Positions 29,717-37,697 are shown, numbered from the stretch's first letter. The stretch is 64,000 nucleotides of DNA from Empedobacter falsenii (GCF_013488205.1 NZ_CP040908.1:2978001-3042000); one strand, 5' to 3'. Notes: generated by a model from the sequence alone, not told the origin. Numbers and translations are program-made.

Positions 29717-30121
29717 ATGATGAAGAAAGCGTTAGAATGTGCTTTAATTTTAACAAGAAAGCACCAACTTTTGGGTGATAAAATTGCTTTATCAACTGAT
29801 TATTTGAAAAAGATTGAACTAAAAGATAAACAATCAGAAATCAATAAACAAATGATTGAGTTTTTGGTCGAATTGCAAGAATTTGTCGAATTTATCAGAG
29901 TTAATCAAGAACTTAGATTGATGTATGTTGAATTGGTGAATTATTATTTCACGCAAATTCATCATCAAATTAATTTTTATGAAATTGAATTGGATCGTTT
30001 AGAATTTGAATCTAAATTCTCTATCAATATGATTAATCAATTTAATCAAAACGAAAAAAATAATGAAATAAATTCAGTTCAAGAAAAACTAAATTTATAC
30101 TACACGATTATTAATTCGTAG
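29717..30121 (+). CDS. Hypothetical helical protein
   Basis: This 134-residue reading frame has no recognisable family, signal peptide or membrane segment. It is rich in Leu, Glu, Ile and Asn with heptad-like spacing (DYLKKIELKDKQSEINKQMIEFLVELQEFVEF), so it is probably coiled-coil. It is divergent from rarA and has an upstream AT-rich gap of about 110 bp. It is followed by the thioredoxin-fold gene after 58 bp. I consider it a real gene because coding bias and spacing fit. Confidence 0.6.
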   Translation: MMKKALECALILTRKHQLLGDKIALSTDYLKKIELKDKQSEINKQMIEFLVELQEFVEFIRVNQELRLMYVELVNYYFTQIHHQINFYEIELDRLEFESKFSINMINQFNQNEKNNEINSVQEKLNLYYTIINS

Positions 30122-30179
30122 AAAAACGTTTTCGGCATAATTTTTTATTGTAAATTCGACTTAATATTTAGAATTTGAA

Positions 30180-30686
30180 ATGAAAAAATTAACTATGTTT
30201 TTTAGCTTAATGATTTTATCATTAAGTTTTGCATTTGGTCAACAAACAGAAAAACCAAAAATTTATAGCGAAGAAGCAAATCCGAAAGTAGATATTGCGA
30301 ATGCGGTGCAAAAAGCTTCTACTGAAAAGAAACACGTTTTATTGCAAATTGGTGGTAACTGGTGCGCTTGGTGTGTGATGTTTGATAAATTGACGAAAGA
30401 AAATCAAGAAGTAAAAGACTATATCGCGAATAATTATGAAGTAGTTCATGTAAATTATTCTCCAAAAAATAAAAACGAAGAAACGTTAGCTGCATTGAAA
30501 CATCCAGAGCGTTTTGGGTTTCCTGTTTTTGTGATTTTAGATGAGAAAGGAAATTTAATTCACACACAAAATTCGGCTTATCTTGAAAGCAAAGAAGTGA
30601 AAGGACACGATCCGAAAGTTGTGTTAGAATTTTTACAAAACTGGTCTTACAAAGCATTAGATCCAGCGAGTTATACTAAAAAATAA
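30180..30686 (+). CDS. Exported thioredoxin-fold protein
   Basis: A signal peptide (KKLTMFFSLMILSLSFAFG, cleaved before Gln21) is followed by a thioredoxin-like domain with the active site NWCAWC (Cys62 and Cys65) and the cis-proline segment RFGFPVFVILD. The 168-residue protein resembles the DUF255/thioredoxin_7 type of periplasmic disulfide or cytochrome-maturation helper. Reductase versus oxidase cannot be decided. It stands between a hypothetical gene and yidD. Confidence 0.85.
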   Translation: MKKLTMFFSLMILSLSFAFGQQTEKPKIYSEEANPKVDIANAVQKASTEKKHVLLQIGGNWCAWCVMFDKLTKENQEVKDYIANNYEVVHVNYSPKNKNEETLAALKHPERFGFPVFVILDEKGNLIHTQNSAYLESKEVKGHDPKVVLEFLQNWSYKALDPASYTKK

Positions 30687-30772
30687 TCTGCGTTAAGCAC
30701 GTATCGTATAGAGAATCAATCTGCAAAAGCATAAACTTTTTAGATTGATTCTTTTTTATTTCGGTTATTGAT

Positions 30773-30780
30773 TAACTTTG
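30773..30780 (+). promoter_or_regulatory. -7 element immediately before yidD
   Basis: TAACTTTG at 30773-30780 matches TAnnTTTG. The yidD ATG begins at 30785, only 4 nt later. Transcription would start at or next to the ATG, implying a leaderless or near-leaderless message. Confidence 0.5.
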
Positions 30781-30784
30781 CAAG

Positions 30785-31018
30785 ATGAACAAAATTTTGG
30801 TTACACCATTTATTCTGTTGGTAAGATTTTATCAATTAGCAATTTCTCCTTGGATGGGAAGTAATTGTAGATTTCAACCAACTTGCTCTTCTTACATGAT
30901 AGAGGCGTTAAAAGAACATGGTTTACTGAAAGGTTTGTGGCTCGGAACAAAAAGAATTGGTCGCTGTCATCCTTGGGGAGGACATGGATACGACCCTGTA
31001 CCTAAAAAGAAAAATTAA
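30785..31018 (+). CDS. yidD: Membrane protein insertion efficiency factor YidD
   Basis: YidD is a small membrane-associated protein that assists YidC-dependent insertion. The 77-residue protein has the family signatures LIRFYQ-like [30 protein letters not shown] and [14 protein letters not shown], including the three conserved cysteines. Its stop overlaps the lgt start by one base, so the two are translationally coupled. A promoter box lies directly upstream of its ATG. Confidence 0.95.
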   Translation: MNKILVTPFILLVRFYQLAISPWMGSNCRFQPTCSSYMIEALKEHGLLKGLWLGTKRIGRCHPWGGHGYDPVPKKKN

Positions 31019-31911
31019 TGATTAACTTAATTTCGTTTATCGATTGGGATCCAAAACCTTATTTATTTGAAATAGCAGGATTCAAAGTACATATTTACAG
31101 TTTATGTTGGATAGTTGCCTTTGTCGTAGGTTGGTATTTGATGTCGAACATTTTCAAGAAAGAAAATCAGAAAAAAGAATTACTTGATCCTTTATTCCTT
31201 TACACATTTATTGGAGCAATTGTAGGTGCAAGACTTGGAGAATATATTTTTTATGATCCAGCAGCGTTTATCGAACGACCAATCGAAGTTTTCTTACCTG
31301 TACAACATTCACCAGGACAAAGTGCTTTCTTTGGTCTATTACAAGATTACGAATTTGTAGGATTTAGTGGACTTGCAAGTCACGGAGCAGCATTGGGTGT
31401 AATTTTAACTTCCTATTTATTTAGTAGAAAATATTTGCATCGCAATGTATTATGGTTATTAGACCGTATTGCTGTTGTTGTTCCTTTTGGTGGAGCTGCG
31501 GTTCGAATTGGAAACTTTTACAACTCAGAAATTGTAGGAAAGGCATCAGAATTACCTTGGGCAGTAAAATTTCATCAACAAAGTTTGGGATATGGAGAAG
31601 TAATCCCTCGTCATCCAGCTCAAATTTATGAAGCAATAGGGTATGTTATCTTAGGAATTATCATGCTTTATATGTACAACAAAACAGACAAGAGAAAATA
31701 TTTAGGAGCCTTGTTAGGCGTATTCTTATTTTTATTATTTTTAATACGATTTGTTGTTGAGTTCTATAAAGAAAATCAAGGTGAAGAAGCTGTTGCTCAA
31801 ATGTTGAATATAGGATTAAACAATGGTCAAATCTTAAGTATTCCTTTTATGTTAATCGGTTTATACTTATTTATCTCTTCTAAAAATAGATTAGATACCA
31901 ATCAACCTTAG
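31018..31911 (+). CDS. lgt: Prolipoprotein diacylglyceryl transferase
   Basis: Lgt transfers diacylglycerol from phosphatidylglycerol to the lipobox cysteine of prolipoproteins, the first step of lipoprotein maturation. The 297-residue protein has about seven membrane helices. The family signatures are VGARLGEYIFYDP, GLASHGAALGVILTSYLF with the essential His, and the motif AVRIGNFYNSEIVG followed by PRHPAQIYEA. It follows yidD with a one-base overlap and precedes mscL by 34 bp. Confidence 0.96.
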   Translation: MINLISFIDWDPKPYLFEIAGFKVHIYSLCWIVAFVVGWYLMSNIFKKENQKKELLDPLFLYTFIGAIVGARLGEYIFYDPAAFIERPIEVFLPVQHSPGQSAFFGLLQDYEFVGFSGLASHGAALGVILTSYLFSRKYLHRNVLWLLDRIAVVVPFGGAAVRIGNFYNSEIVGKASELPWAVKFHQQSLGYGEVIPRHPAQIYEAIGYVILGIIMLYMYNKTDKRKYLGALLGVFLFLLFLIRFVVEFYKENQGEEAVAQMLNIGLNNGQILSIPFMLIGLYLFISSKNRLDTNQP

Positions 31912-31945
31912 AATTATTATAAACTTAGAAATAAATTTTAAACTT

Positions 31946-32329
31946 ATGGGATTTTTTAAAGAATTTAAAGAGTTTGCAGTAAAAGGTAACGTAGTAGATT
32001 TAGCTGTCGGTGTAGTTATCGGTGGTGCCTTTGGTAAAATTGTTACTTCTTTAGTTGAAGATATCATTACGCCAGCCATTTTAAATCCAGCCTTGAAAGC
32101 TATTAACGCTGAAAATTTAGCTGCATTAGTAATACCAGGGACTGCAATTAAATATGGTAGCTTTTTAGCTGCTGCTATTTCTTTTATAGTTGTTGCATTT
32201 GCTTTATTCGTAATGATTAAAGGAATTAACAAATTGAAAAAAGAAGCTCCTGCTGAAGAACCAGTACCTGCAGGACCAACACAAGAAGAATTATTGGCTG
32301 AAATTCGTGATTTGTTAAAAAACAAATAA
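31946..32329 (+). CDS. mscL: Large-conductance mechanosensitive channel
   Basis: MscL forms a homopentameric inner-membrane pore that opens under membrane tension and releases solutes during osmotic downshock. The 127-residue protein has the N-terminal amphipathic helix (GFFKEFKEFAVKGNVVDLA), TM1 (VGVVIGGAFGKIVTSLVEDII), TM2 (FLAAAISFIVVAFALFVMI) and a C-terminal helix (EELLAEIRDLLKNK). It lies downstream of yidD-lgt and is closed by a strong terminator. Confidence 0.95.
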   Translation: MGFFKEFKEFAVKGNVVDLAVGVVIGGAFGKIVTSLVEDIITPAILNPALKAINAENLAALVIPGTAIKYGSFLAAAISFIVVAFALFVMIKGINKLKKEAPAEEPVPAGPTQEELLAEIRDLLKNK

Positions 32330-32354
32330 TCATTTTTCGAACAATTAATAAAAC

Positions 32355-32385
32355 AAAAAAGGATCGCAATTGCGATCCTTTTTTT
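32355..32385. terminator. Bidirectional terminator after mscL
   Basis: A perfect palindrome built on GGATCGCAATTGCGATCC (32361-32378) with flanking A and T runs. It separates mscL from the convergent outer-membrane protein gene. Confidence 0.85.
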
Positions 32386-32404
32386 ATCGATTATTTTCAA
32401 ACTA

Positions 32405-34927
32405 CTAAGAAGCTGATTGCATTTGCATTTCTTCTCCACCTCCCATTTCTTCTCCATTTGAACGTTGTTGTTTACCACGTTGCTCTTTCTCGTTTGTATT
32501 TTTGAAACGATACGTAAATGAAAGGTTAATAGAGCGTTTCATCCAACGCATACTTTGATAGTTTTCTGATTCTTCGTAGAAAGTTGTTTGCTCTCTTTTA
32601 CGAGAATTGAATACATCACGAATATTTAATGTTAATGAAGCTCTCTTTTTCAATAAATCTTTTGATAAAGATAAATCCATTGATAAGTTATCTTCTGTTT
32701 TTTGTTGAGCAGTTTTCATTCCTCCCATATAATTACCTGCGATTTGTAATTTTAAATCAGCTGGTAAAATAAAGTTTGATGATAAACGTCCACGAGAACT
32801 AAATCCATCTCCTTTGAAACTTTGTGTAAATTCTTTCGACTCTGTAACTCCTGTATCTGGATTTAAATAATCTGAAATTGTTGCTGAGTAAGAACCTGTT
32901 CTATTGTATCCAAATAAGTTGACATTAAACATTAAATTCCACCATTTGAAAGGACGATAAGTAGCAGTTAAATCTAAACCATAACGATCTTCATTTCCTG
33001 CATTAACTGGCATTGTTTCGAATGCTTGATTATATGGTTTTAAAGGATTTCCTGACTCTATATAATTATATGTTTGGAAATCATTAATCACATCAGTTGT
33101 TCTTTGGTAGAATAAACTTGGTGTCACCATCAATTTACCAACTGTTGCGATATACGATAATTCAAATGAATTAGTATATGTTGGATTAAGATCTGGATTA
33201 CCACGACGAACATCTAATGCATTTACACTAGAAAAATATGGCATCAACATGAATCCCATTGGACGACGAACACGACGAGAATAGCTTAATTGCATCTCAT
33301 TTTTATCTGTCAATTTATAATTCAATGTTAATGTTGGGAATAAATCTGTATATTTTTTTGAGATTGTATTTCCTTCTGAATGATTTGCAATTTCCATATC
33401 AGAACTTTCTACACGTAAACCTGCAAAGTATTGGAATTTTTCTCCAATTGCATTTCCATATTGCACATATCCAGCGTAAACATTTTGTTGATTGTCAATA
33501 TCAGCCAAGAAAGCTTTATTTGGAGTTTCTGTTCCGTACGTATTAATTGTATTATTTCCACTATTTGTTTTTGTATCGCTTAAATCAACACGTGCACCTA
33601 GTTCAAATTTCCCTTTTTCTCCAATTGGACGAACATAATCTGCTGTAAAAACTGCAGAATTTTGAGTTTCTAAACTATATGTTCTTTCATTTCCTGTCAA
33701 TACATCACTTGCATTTAAATTACGAATAATTCCATTTTCGTCTTCTTTTTGGTACGAGTAACGTCCTGTAAAAGTAAACTCATGTCCTTTTGTATCAAAA
33801 GCGTGTTTGTAGTTAAAATCCGCATCAAAACTTTTTTCTAACTCTTTTTCATTTTCGATACGAGCAGTTTTATCTGTTTGATTCCATAATGCATCATAAT
33901 AATAGTATCTAACATCATTAATATTATTTCCATTATTGTAACGATATCCTGCAGAAGCTCCTAATGTATTTTTATCATCTAAATAATATTCACCTCCTAA
34001 ACGTGCATTATAGTTTCTACGAATTCTATTGTTGTTCGTATCTGTTTTTCTATAATCAGAAATAATTCCATTCGGATAGTTTGTTGTCAAAGCATTCCCT
34101 TCTCCTTCTCTATCCATATAACGTGTACCTAAAGTAGTATAGATGTTATATTTTTTTGTTTTGTAGTTCAAGTTTACGTTTCCTCCAACCATTTTAGGAA
34201 TTCCTCCATTTAACGTTACAGAACCATTAAAACCTGTATTAGAACCTTTCTTTAAAACAATATTGATAATCCCTGCAGAACCAGAAGCCTCGTAACGTGC
34301 AGAAGGATTTGTCACCAATTCGATACGCTCAACATTTTCGGCCGGAATATTTTTTAAAGCTTCTGCTACATCAGAAACACCTAACATTCCCGAAGGTTTT
34401 CCATCAATCAAAAACTTTACATTATCATTCCCTCTTAATGAAACGTTTCCTTGTGCATCTACAGAAACCGATGGTACATTTGCTAAAGCATCAGACAATG
34501 TTTGACCTTGCGACATTGGATCATTCGCCATATCATATACTTTCTTGTCCAATTCTACCTTATAAATTGGTTTTTCCGCTGTTACAACTGCTGCTCCCAA
34601 TGATACAGTTTGCGTTGTTTTTACAGTAAAAGTACCTAGATCTAATGCAGACTCTAAATTAACTTGTTTTTCTATTACATCGTATCCCAATGGCTCAATC
34701 ACAATAACATATTGTCCTGCCTTTGCTTCTACTGTAAATTCTCCTTTTGCATCCGTTGCCGCTTCTGCCACAACTCCATCTTCCGAGCTTTCAAGCGATA
34801 TTGTAGTATATTCTACAGGCTTGTTTTCACTTGATAAGACTTTCCCTTTAATTTTTAAAAGCTCTTGCGCATTCAATCCTGCACAAACACAAATAAAAAT
34901 CAAAGCAAATAAACTTCTTAACCTCAT
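32405..34927 (-). CDS. TonB-type outer-membrane beta-barrel protein
   Basis: The 840-residue protein has a signal peptide (SLFALIFICVCAGLNAQ) and an N-terminal carboxypeptidase-regulatory-like beta-sandwich (about residues 22-105, KIKGKVLSSENKPVEYTTISL). A TonB plug domain follows (about 130-235, with LSDALANVPSVSV and RIELVTNPSARYEASGSAGIINIVL). The remainder is a large beta-barrel ending LNLSFTYRFKN plus a charged tail. It belongs to the outer membrane beta-barrel family common in Bacteroidota. No SusD partner is adjacent, so substrate and coupling to TonB are unclear. It is monocistronic. Confidence 0.88.
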   Translation of the reverse strand: MRLRSLFALIFICVCAGLNAQELLKIKGKVLSSENKPVEYTTISLESSEDGVVAEAATDAKGEFTVEAKAGQYVIVIEPLGYDVIEKQVNLESALDLGTFTVKTTQTVSLGAAVVTAEKPIYKVELDKKVYDMANDPMSQGQTLSDALANVPSVSVDAQGNVSLRGNDNVKFLIDGKPSGMLGVSDVAEALKNIPAENVERIELVTNPSARYEASGSAGIINIVLKKGSNTGFNGSVTLNGGIPKMVGGNVNLNYKTKKYNIYTTLGTRYMDREGEGNALTTNYPNGIISDYRKTDTNNNRIRRNYNARLGGEYYLDDKNTLGASAGYRYNNGNNINDVRYYYYDALWNQTDKTARIENEKELEKSFDADFNYKHAFDTKGHEFTFTGRYSYQKEDENGIIRNLNASDVLTGNERTYSLETQNSAVFTADYVRPIGEKGKFELGARVDLSDTKTNSGNNTINTYGTETPNKAFLADIDNQQNVYAGYVQYGNAIGEKFQYFAGLRVESSDMEIANHSEGNTISKKYTDLFPTLTLNYKLTDKNEMQLSYSRRVRRPMGFMLMPYFSSVNALDVRRGNPDLNPTYTNSFELSYIATVGKLMVTPSLFYQRTTDVINDFQTYNYIESGNPLKPYNQAFETMPVNAGNEDRYGLDLTATYRPFKWWNLMFNVNLFGYNRTGSYSATISDYLNPDTGVTESKEFTQSFKGDGFSSRGRLSSNFILPADLKLQIAGNYMGGMKTAQQKTEDNLSMDLSLSKDLLKKRASLTLNIRDVFNSRKREQTTFYEESENYQSMRWMKRSINLSFTYRFKNTNEKEQRGKQQRSNGEEMGGGEEMQMQSAS

Positions 34928-35164
34928 TTGTTTAATTTTTCGTTTTGTAGTTTTATAATTTTACAACTTGTTTGACAATCCTTTTTGGAAAAGGTTTAAT
35001 CGATTTCAAAAATAATTTCAAAAAATATTGGTCGATAATTCGTCTCAAATGTTACATCTTTTAAAAGATTTCATCATTACCGAAAAATTTTAACATTTAT
35101 CATTTTAAACCTTTTTATTTTTTTGAAGTCTTAAGAATAAATAAAACAAAAAAAGTTGATAATT

Positions 35165-35491
35165 ATGAGAACAGCATTTTATAAATATGTAGGATTAGGA
35201 TTAATTGCTTTCACTTTAACAACTGCTTCAGCGCAAGACAGAAATGAAGGATCAAGAGAGCAGAAATTACAACAATTAAAAAAAGATTTGAACTTGACAG
35301 ATGCTCAAGTCATCAAAATCAAACAAATTGAAGACAGCTACAAAGACGAAAAAATTGAATTGAAACGAAAAATGAAAGAAGTTCGTGAAAAAGAATTTAA
35401 TGAAATCAATGCTGTTTTTACGCCAGAACAAAAAGCAACATTGAAAGAATTGCACGCCAAAAAACATCAAAATAAAAAAGGAGCTAATTAA
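35165..35491 (+). CDS. Small exported Spy/CpxP-like helical protein
   Basis: I prefer the ATG at 35165 over the upstream TTG at 35156 because it starts the signal peptide (RTAFYKYVGLGLIAFTLTTASAQ). The mature part is highly charged and helical with LNLTDAQVIKIKQIEDSYKDE and FTPEQKATLKELHAKK. The pattern (LT-x-x-Q ... TPEQ) resembles the periplasmic Spy/CpxP LTxxQ group, which acts as envelope chaperones or sensors. The length is 108 residues. It is divergent from the outer-membrane protein gene, with a gap of about 240 bp, so the two may share envelope-related control. Function is tentative. Confidence 0.7.
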   Translation: MRTAFYKYVGLGLIAFTLTTASAQDRNEGSREQKLQQLKKDLNLTDAQVIKIKQIEDSYKDEKIELKRKMKEVREKEFNEINAVFTPEQKATLKELHAKKHQNKKGAN

Positions 35492-35504
35492 TAGCTCCTT
35501 TTTT
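35474..35504. terminator. Terminator overlapping the end of the Spy-like gene
   Basis: GGAGCTA (35480-35486) pairs with TAGCTCC (35492-35498), flanked by A and T runs. The stop codon of the Spy-like gene lies inside the hairpin loop. It also faces the end of the Cas12f-like operon on the other strand. Confidence 0.8.
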
Positions 35505-35594
35505 ATTTTAATAATTATTGTAACTTAATACGTTTATGCTTTTGTATAAAGCAACTGTATTACCATCACAATTCTAAGTTAGAAAAATAATTAC

Positions 35595-35649
35595 ATACAT
35601 TCTACTGCCATTATGTTGCCTTTATCCTGCCTTTATGTTGGGAGTATCT
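35595..35649. repeat. Short array of 11-bp repeats (TGCC core)
   Basis: TGCC recurs at 35606, 35617 and 35628, with TGGG at 35639, giving a strict 11-bp period. The units are TGCCATTATGT, TGCCTTTATCC and TGCCTTTATGT. A weaker unit precedes at 35595. One repeat per helical turn suggests protein binding on one DNA face. It lies about 120 bp beyond the stop of the dead Cas12f gene. Confidence 0.65.
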
Positions 35650-35766
35650 AGCAAGTTTCAATAAAATCTAAAAAATCCCCCCGTTTTGTATATGTTATTC
35701 ACATTTGATGAGCGTTAACAATTACCTCACCCTATGGGTGTACAAATCACCCTCCGAAATTATGGT
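35640..35766 (-). ncRNA. Candidate guide RNA downstream of the dead Cas12f gene
   Basis: This is a prediction from position and folding only. Directly after the stop of the Cas12f-like gene, on the same strand, lies a non-coding stretch with GC-rich hairpin potential. GGGTG can pair with CACCC across a 7-nt loop, or the overlapping CACCC-ATA-GGGTG can form (about 35727-35754). A stem-capable GTTAACGCTCATC...GTGAATAAC segment follows (about 35693-35718). In Cas12f and TnpB loci the guide RNA is often encoded at or beyond the 3' end of the nuclease gene, with the guide at the RNA 3' end. If GTGAATAAC is the repeat-like end, the guide would start near 35692 and read toward lower coordinates. I found no matching target in this window. 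Confidence 0.4.
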
Positions 35767-36864
35767 TTAAGCTGTTACAAGCTCAATACCTGCTTTATCA
35801 GCTTTATATTTTATTTTATTTATGAGCTCATAATAGCTCCAGTTTCTTAAGACAAATCTTTCTTCTTTGGCTATTTCTATTTTTTCTTCTTGATCTAGAA
35901 TAACTATCGTTCCTGCTTTTTTTTCAACGCAAAAATCAATTAACATTCTACTGTAAACATGTAGCCGATGATGAACATATTTACTCTCTGTATTTTGTAA
36001 TTTTTTTGCTATTTTTAATTTTCTTGCTTTTCCTTTCCCTCCTTTGCAATAAGGCACTCCTTCTAGTATTCTTTTACGAGAAGCTTGTATCGCTAATCTT
36101 CTGTACAAAAATTCTTCTTTGCTACCAATGGTAAGTTGAGATCTCCCTATTTTTACAACCAACGGATATTCCAACGACAAGGAAACTTCTGCAATAATAT
36201 CGGGTTGTAATTGATTTTTTTCTTTTTCAATTTCTACAGTGAATACCCAAAATATTTTATTTTTTTCTAATTTAATATGCGATCTACAAATTCTAATTTC
36301 TTTACTTACTATTTGCTCCAATAGCTTATAATTATCAATATAATCTCTTCCAAGATACGTTTTAAAAGGTATTTTATAAAGTTTAAAATAAATGTATTTT
36401 TTATCTGTATCATACGAGAATTTACTTATCCTCGCTATATTAAAAGGAATTGCTATATCTCGTTTAAAAATTTTTAATGAAAGTTCACCTTTCCAATACC
36501 TGACACAATCCTTCTTGAAGGATAGGTATAACGTATTCATCAAACTAGACAATATATACATTGGAACTTCGTCCTTAAAACGTTTTGAGAGTACACGATA
36601 AATGGTAGTCGACCGTGAACATTTGAGTATACCATCTTCATCTTTGTTTTCGTCTACTAATTTATATTTGATTCCGTCAGAGAAATAAAAAAAATCTTTC
36701 ACCATTTCTTGCACATACAAATGAGAAACAATCAAATTAGCCGCTATAAAACATCTATTTTGCCATTTATAAAGCGTACTCAAAACTTCTTTTCGTTCTT
36801 CTTGAGTCGGTAAATCAGTAATTAGCTGTATTTTACGTGTTAAAAAAACTGTAGAATTTTCCAT
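35767..36864 (-). CDS. Nuclease-dead Cas12f homologue, sigma-factor associated
   Basis: The last 150 residues of this 365-residue protein align by eye with the RuvC half of AsCas12f1. ASRKR, KGGKGKARKL (residues 274-283), the helical stretch ending KKAGTIVILDQ, and LRNWSYYELINKIKYKADKAGI (from 339) correspond to RRRRL, KGGKGRVNKL, the pre-RuvC-II helix and LRNWSYYQLQTMIEYKAQREGI. The N-terminal half resembles the Cas12f REC/WED region (TRKIQLITDLP, LYKWQNRCFIAANL). The RuvC-I aspartate (GVDLG in Cas12f) is Ser228 in EVSLS. The RuvC-II glutamate is replaced (VILDQ). The protein ends before the zinc finger and third aspartate, and no continuation exists in other frames. It cannot be a RuvC nuclease but could still bind RNA-guided DNA. 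It lies 2 bp after an ECF sigma gene, which suggests RNA-guided promoter recruitment. No Cas1/Cas2 or array is present. Confidence 0.88.
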   Translation of the reverse strand: MENSTVFLTRKIQLITDLPTQEERKEVLSTLYKWQNRCFIAANLIVSHLYVQEMVKDFFYFSDGIKYKLVDENKDEDGILKCSRSTTIYRVLSKRFKDEVPMYILSSLMNTLYLSFKKDCVRYWKGELSLKIFKRDIAIPFNIARISKFSYDTDKKYIYFKLYKIPFKTYLGRDYIDNYKLLEQIVSKEIRICRSHIKLEKNKIFWVFTVEIEKEKNQLQPDIIAEVSLSLEYPLVVKIGRSQLTIGSKEEFLYRRLAIQASRKRILEGVPYCKGGKGKARKLKIAKKLQNTESKYVHHRLHVYSRMLIDFCVEKKAGTIVILDQEEKIEIAKEERFVLRNWSYYELINKIKYKADKAGIELVTA

Positions 36865-36866
36865 AT

Positions 36867-37649
36867 TTAGTTATTTAGGGGGGTAAACTTATTTTGTTGA
36901 GACAATTTATAAGCAACTACAAATTCATTGTGCACTTCTTTCTGAGAAAGTTCTAATGTCTGAGCAATGGTTGTAAACGATTGTTTCTTCTCGAATCGAA
37001 GTTTTAAAATCAACGATTGTTTTTCGGTCATTTGATTTTGTTCCTTTTCCTTAGAAACTATTTTCTTTTTAGACACTAATACATCATGACTATTTATAAG
37101 GTTCTTAAGATCCTCTATTGCACTTTTAATCTCCTTACTCGTTTCTGAAACTCTTTTTCCCATTGCATTGGCAATCGCTTTGTATCTGAATCCATATTTC
37201 AAGCAGAGTTCAATCAAATGTTTTCTTTCACCACTTAATAAGGGTAATATTTTTCTAATTTCTTCATAATGTTGGTCATGTATTACTTTATCCTTTATGT
37301 TTTCTGCAACCTCTAACGGATCGTATCCAGTCAAATAACTATCATAATTCTCGTAACTATCTAATGAATGCACCGACCTAAAAAATATATTTTTAGAACT
37401 CTTATAATGAGAATAACAACTGTGTTTCAATACAAGTCGCGTGAAATAAAAGATATGTTCAGGTCTTTCTATGTTATCTCGATATTCCCATAATCTAAGA
37501 AAAGCATCTTGTACCAAACATTCTACAACAAATTCATCCGTAATTATTTGTTTACCAATCCAAAAAAGTAGTCTTTTATGTCGTGAATAGATTTGCTCCA
37601 AAGCTTTTGGATCGCCTTTTTTCAATAATTCATATTCTTTTTCTAGCAT
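36867..37649 (-). CDS. ECF-type sigma factor with extra C-terminal HTH
   Basis: The 260-residue protein has a sigma-2 domain at about residues 15-85 (VVECLVQDAFLRLWEYRDNI is the conserved core-RNAP and -10 binding part). A sigma-4 HTH follows at about 130-185 (LPLLSGERKHLIELCLKYGFRYKAIANAMG). After a Lys-rich linker there is a second sigma-4-like HTH at about 205-250 (MTEKQSLILKLRFEKKQSFTTIAQTLELS). Usual ECF factors have 170-200 residues and a single sigma-4. No anti-sigma gene is adjacent. The partner is the dead Cas12f homologue 2 bp downstream, so the two are almost certainly co-translated and probably form one complex. Confidence 0.88.
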   Translation of the reverse strand: MLEKEYELLKKGDPKALEQIYSRHKRLLFWIGKQIITDEFVVECLVQDAFLRLWEYRDNIERPEHIFYFTRLVLKHSCYSHYKSSKNIFFRSVHSLDSYENYDSYLTGYDPLEVAENIKDKVIHDQHYEEIRKILPLLSGERKHLIELCLKYGFRYKAIANAMGKRVSETSKEIKSAIEDLKNLINSHDVLVSKKKIVSKEKEQNQMTEKQSLILKLRFEKKQSFTTIAQTLELSQKEVHNEFVVAYKLSQQNKFTPLNN

Positions 37650-37665
37650 AATAAAGGTGGTTTTA

Positions 37666-37697
37666 ATTATGTTTTACGTGATGCGTATTACGTTATA
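37666..37697. promoter_or_regulatory. ACGT-rich imperfect palindrome upstream of the sigma gene
   Basis: TACGT occurs three times within 32 bp, about 20-50 bp upstream of the sigma factor ATG, centred on GTATTACGTTATAC (imperfectly self-complementary). It is a possible operator or autoregulatory site for the sigma/Cas12f operon. Only position and symmetry support this. Confidence 0.35.

Noticed and set aside
35156-35164. TTG start of the Spy-like gene
   Set aside because: The ATG at 35165 begins a normal signal peptide; the three extra residues upstream are not needed.
35595-35649. Possible CRISPR array next to the Cas12f homologue
   Set aside because: The repeats have an 11-bp period with no spacers of normal size, and no Cas1 or Cas2 gene is present. 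They are kept as a phased repeat array.
35767-36864. Active IS605-type TnpB transposon gene
   Set aside because: No TnpA gene or transposon ends are visible, the catalytic acids are missing, and the best resemblance is to Cas12f. A domesticated dead protein fits better.
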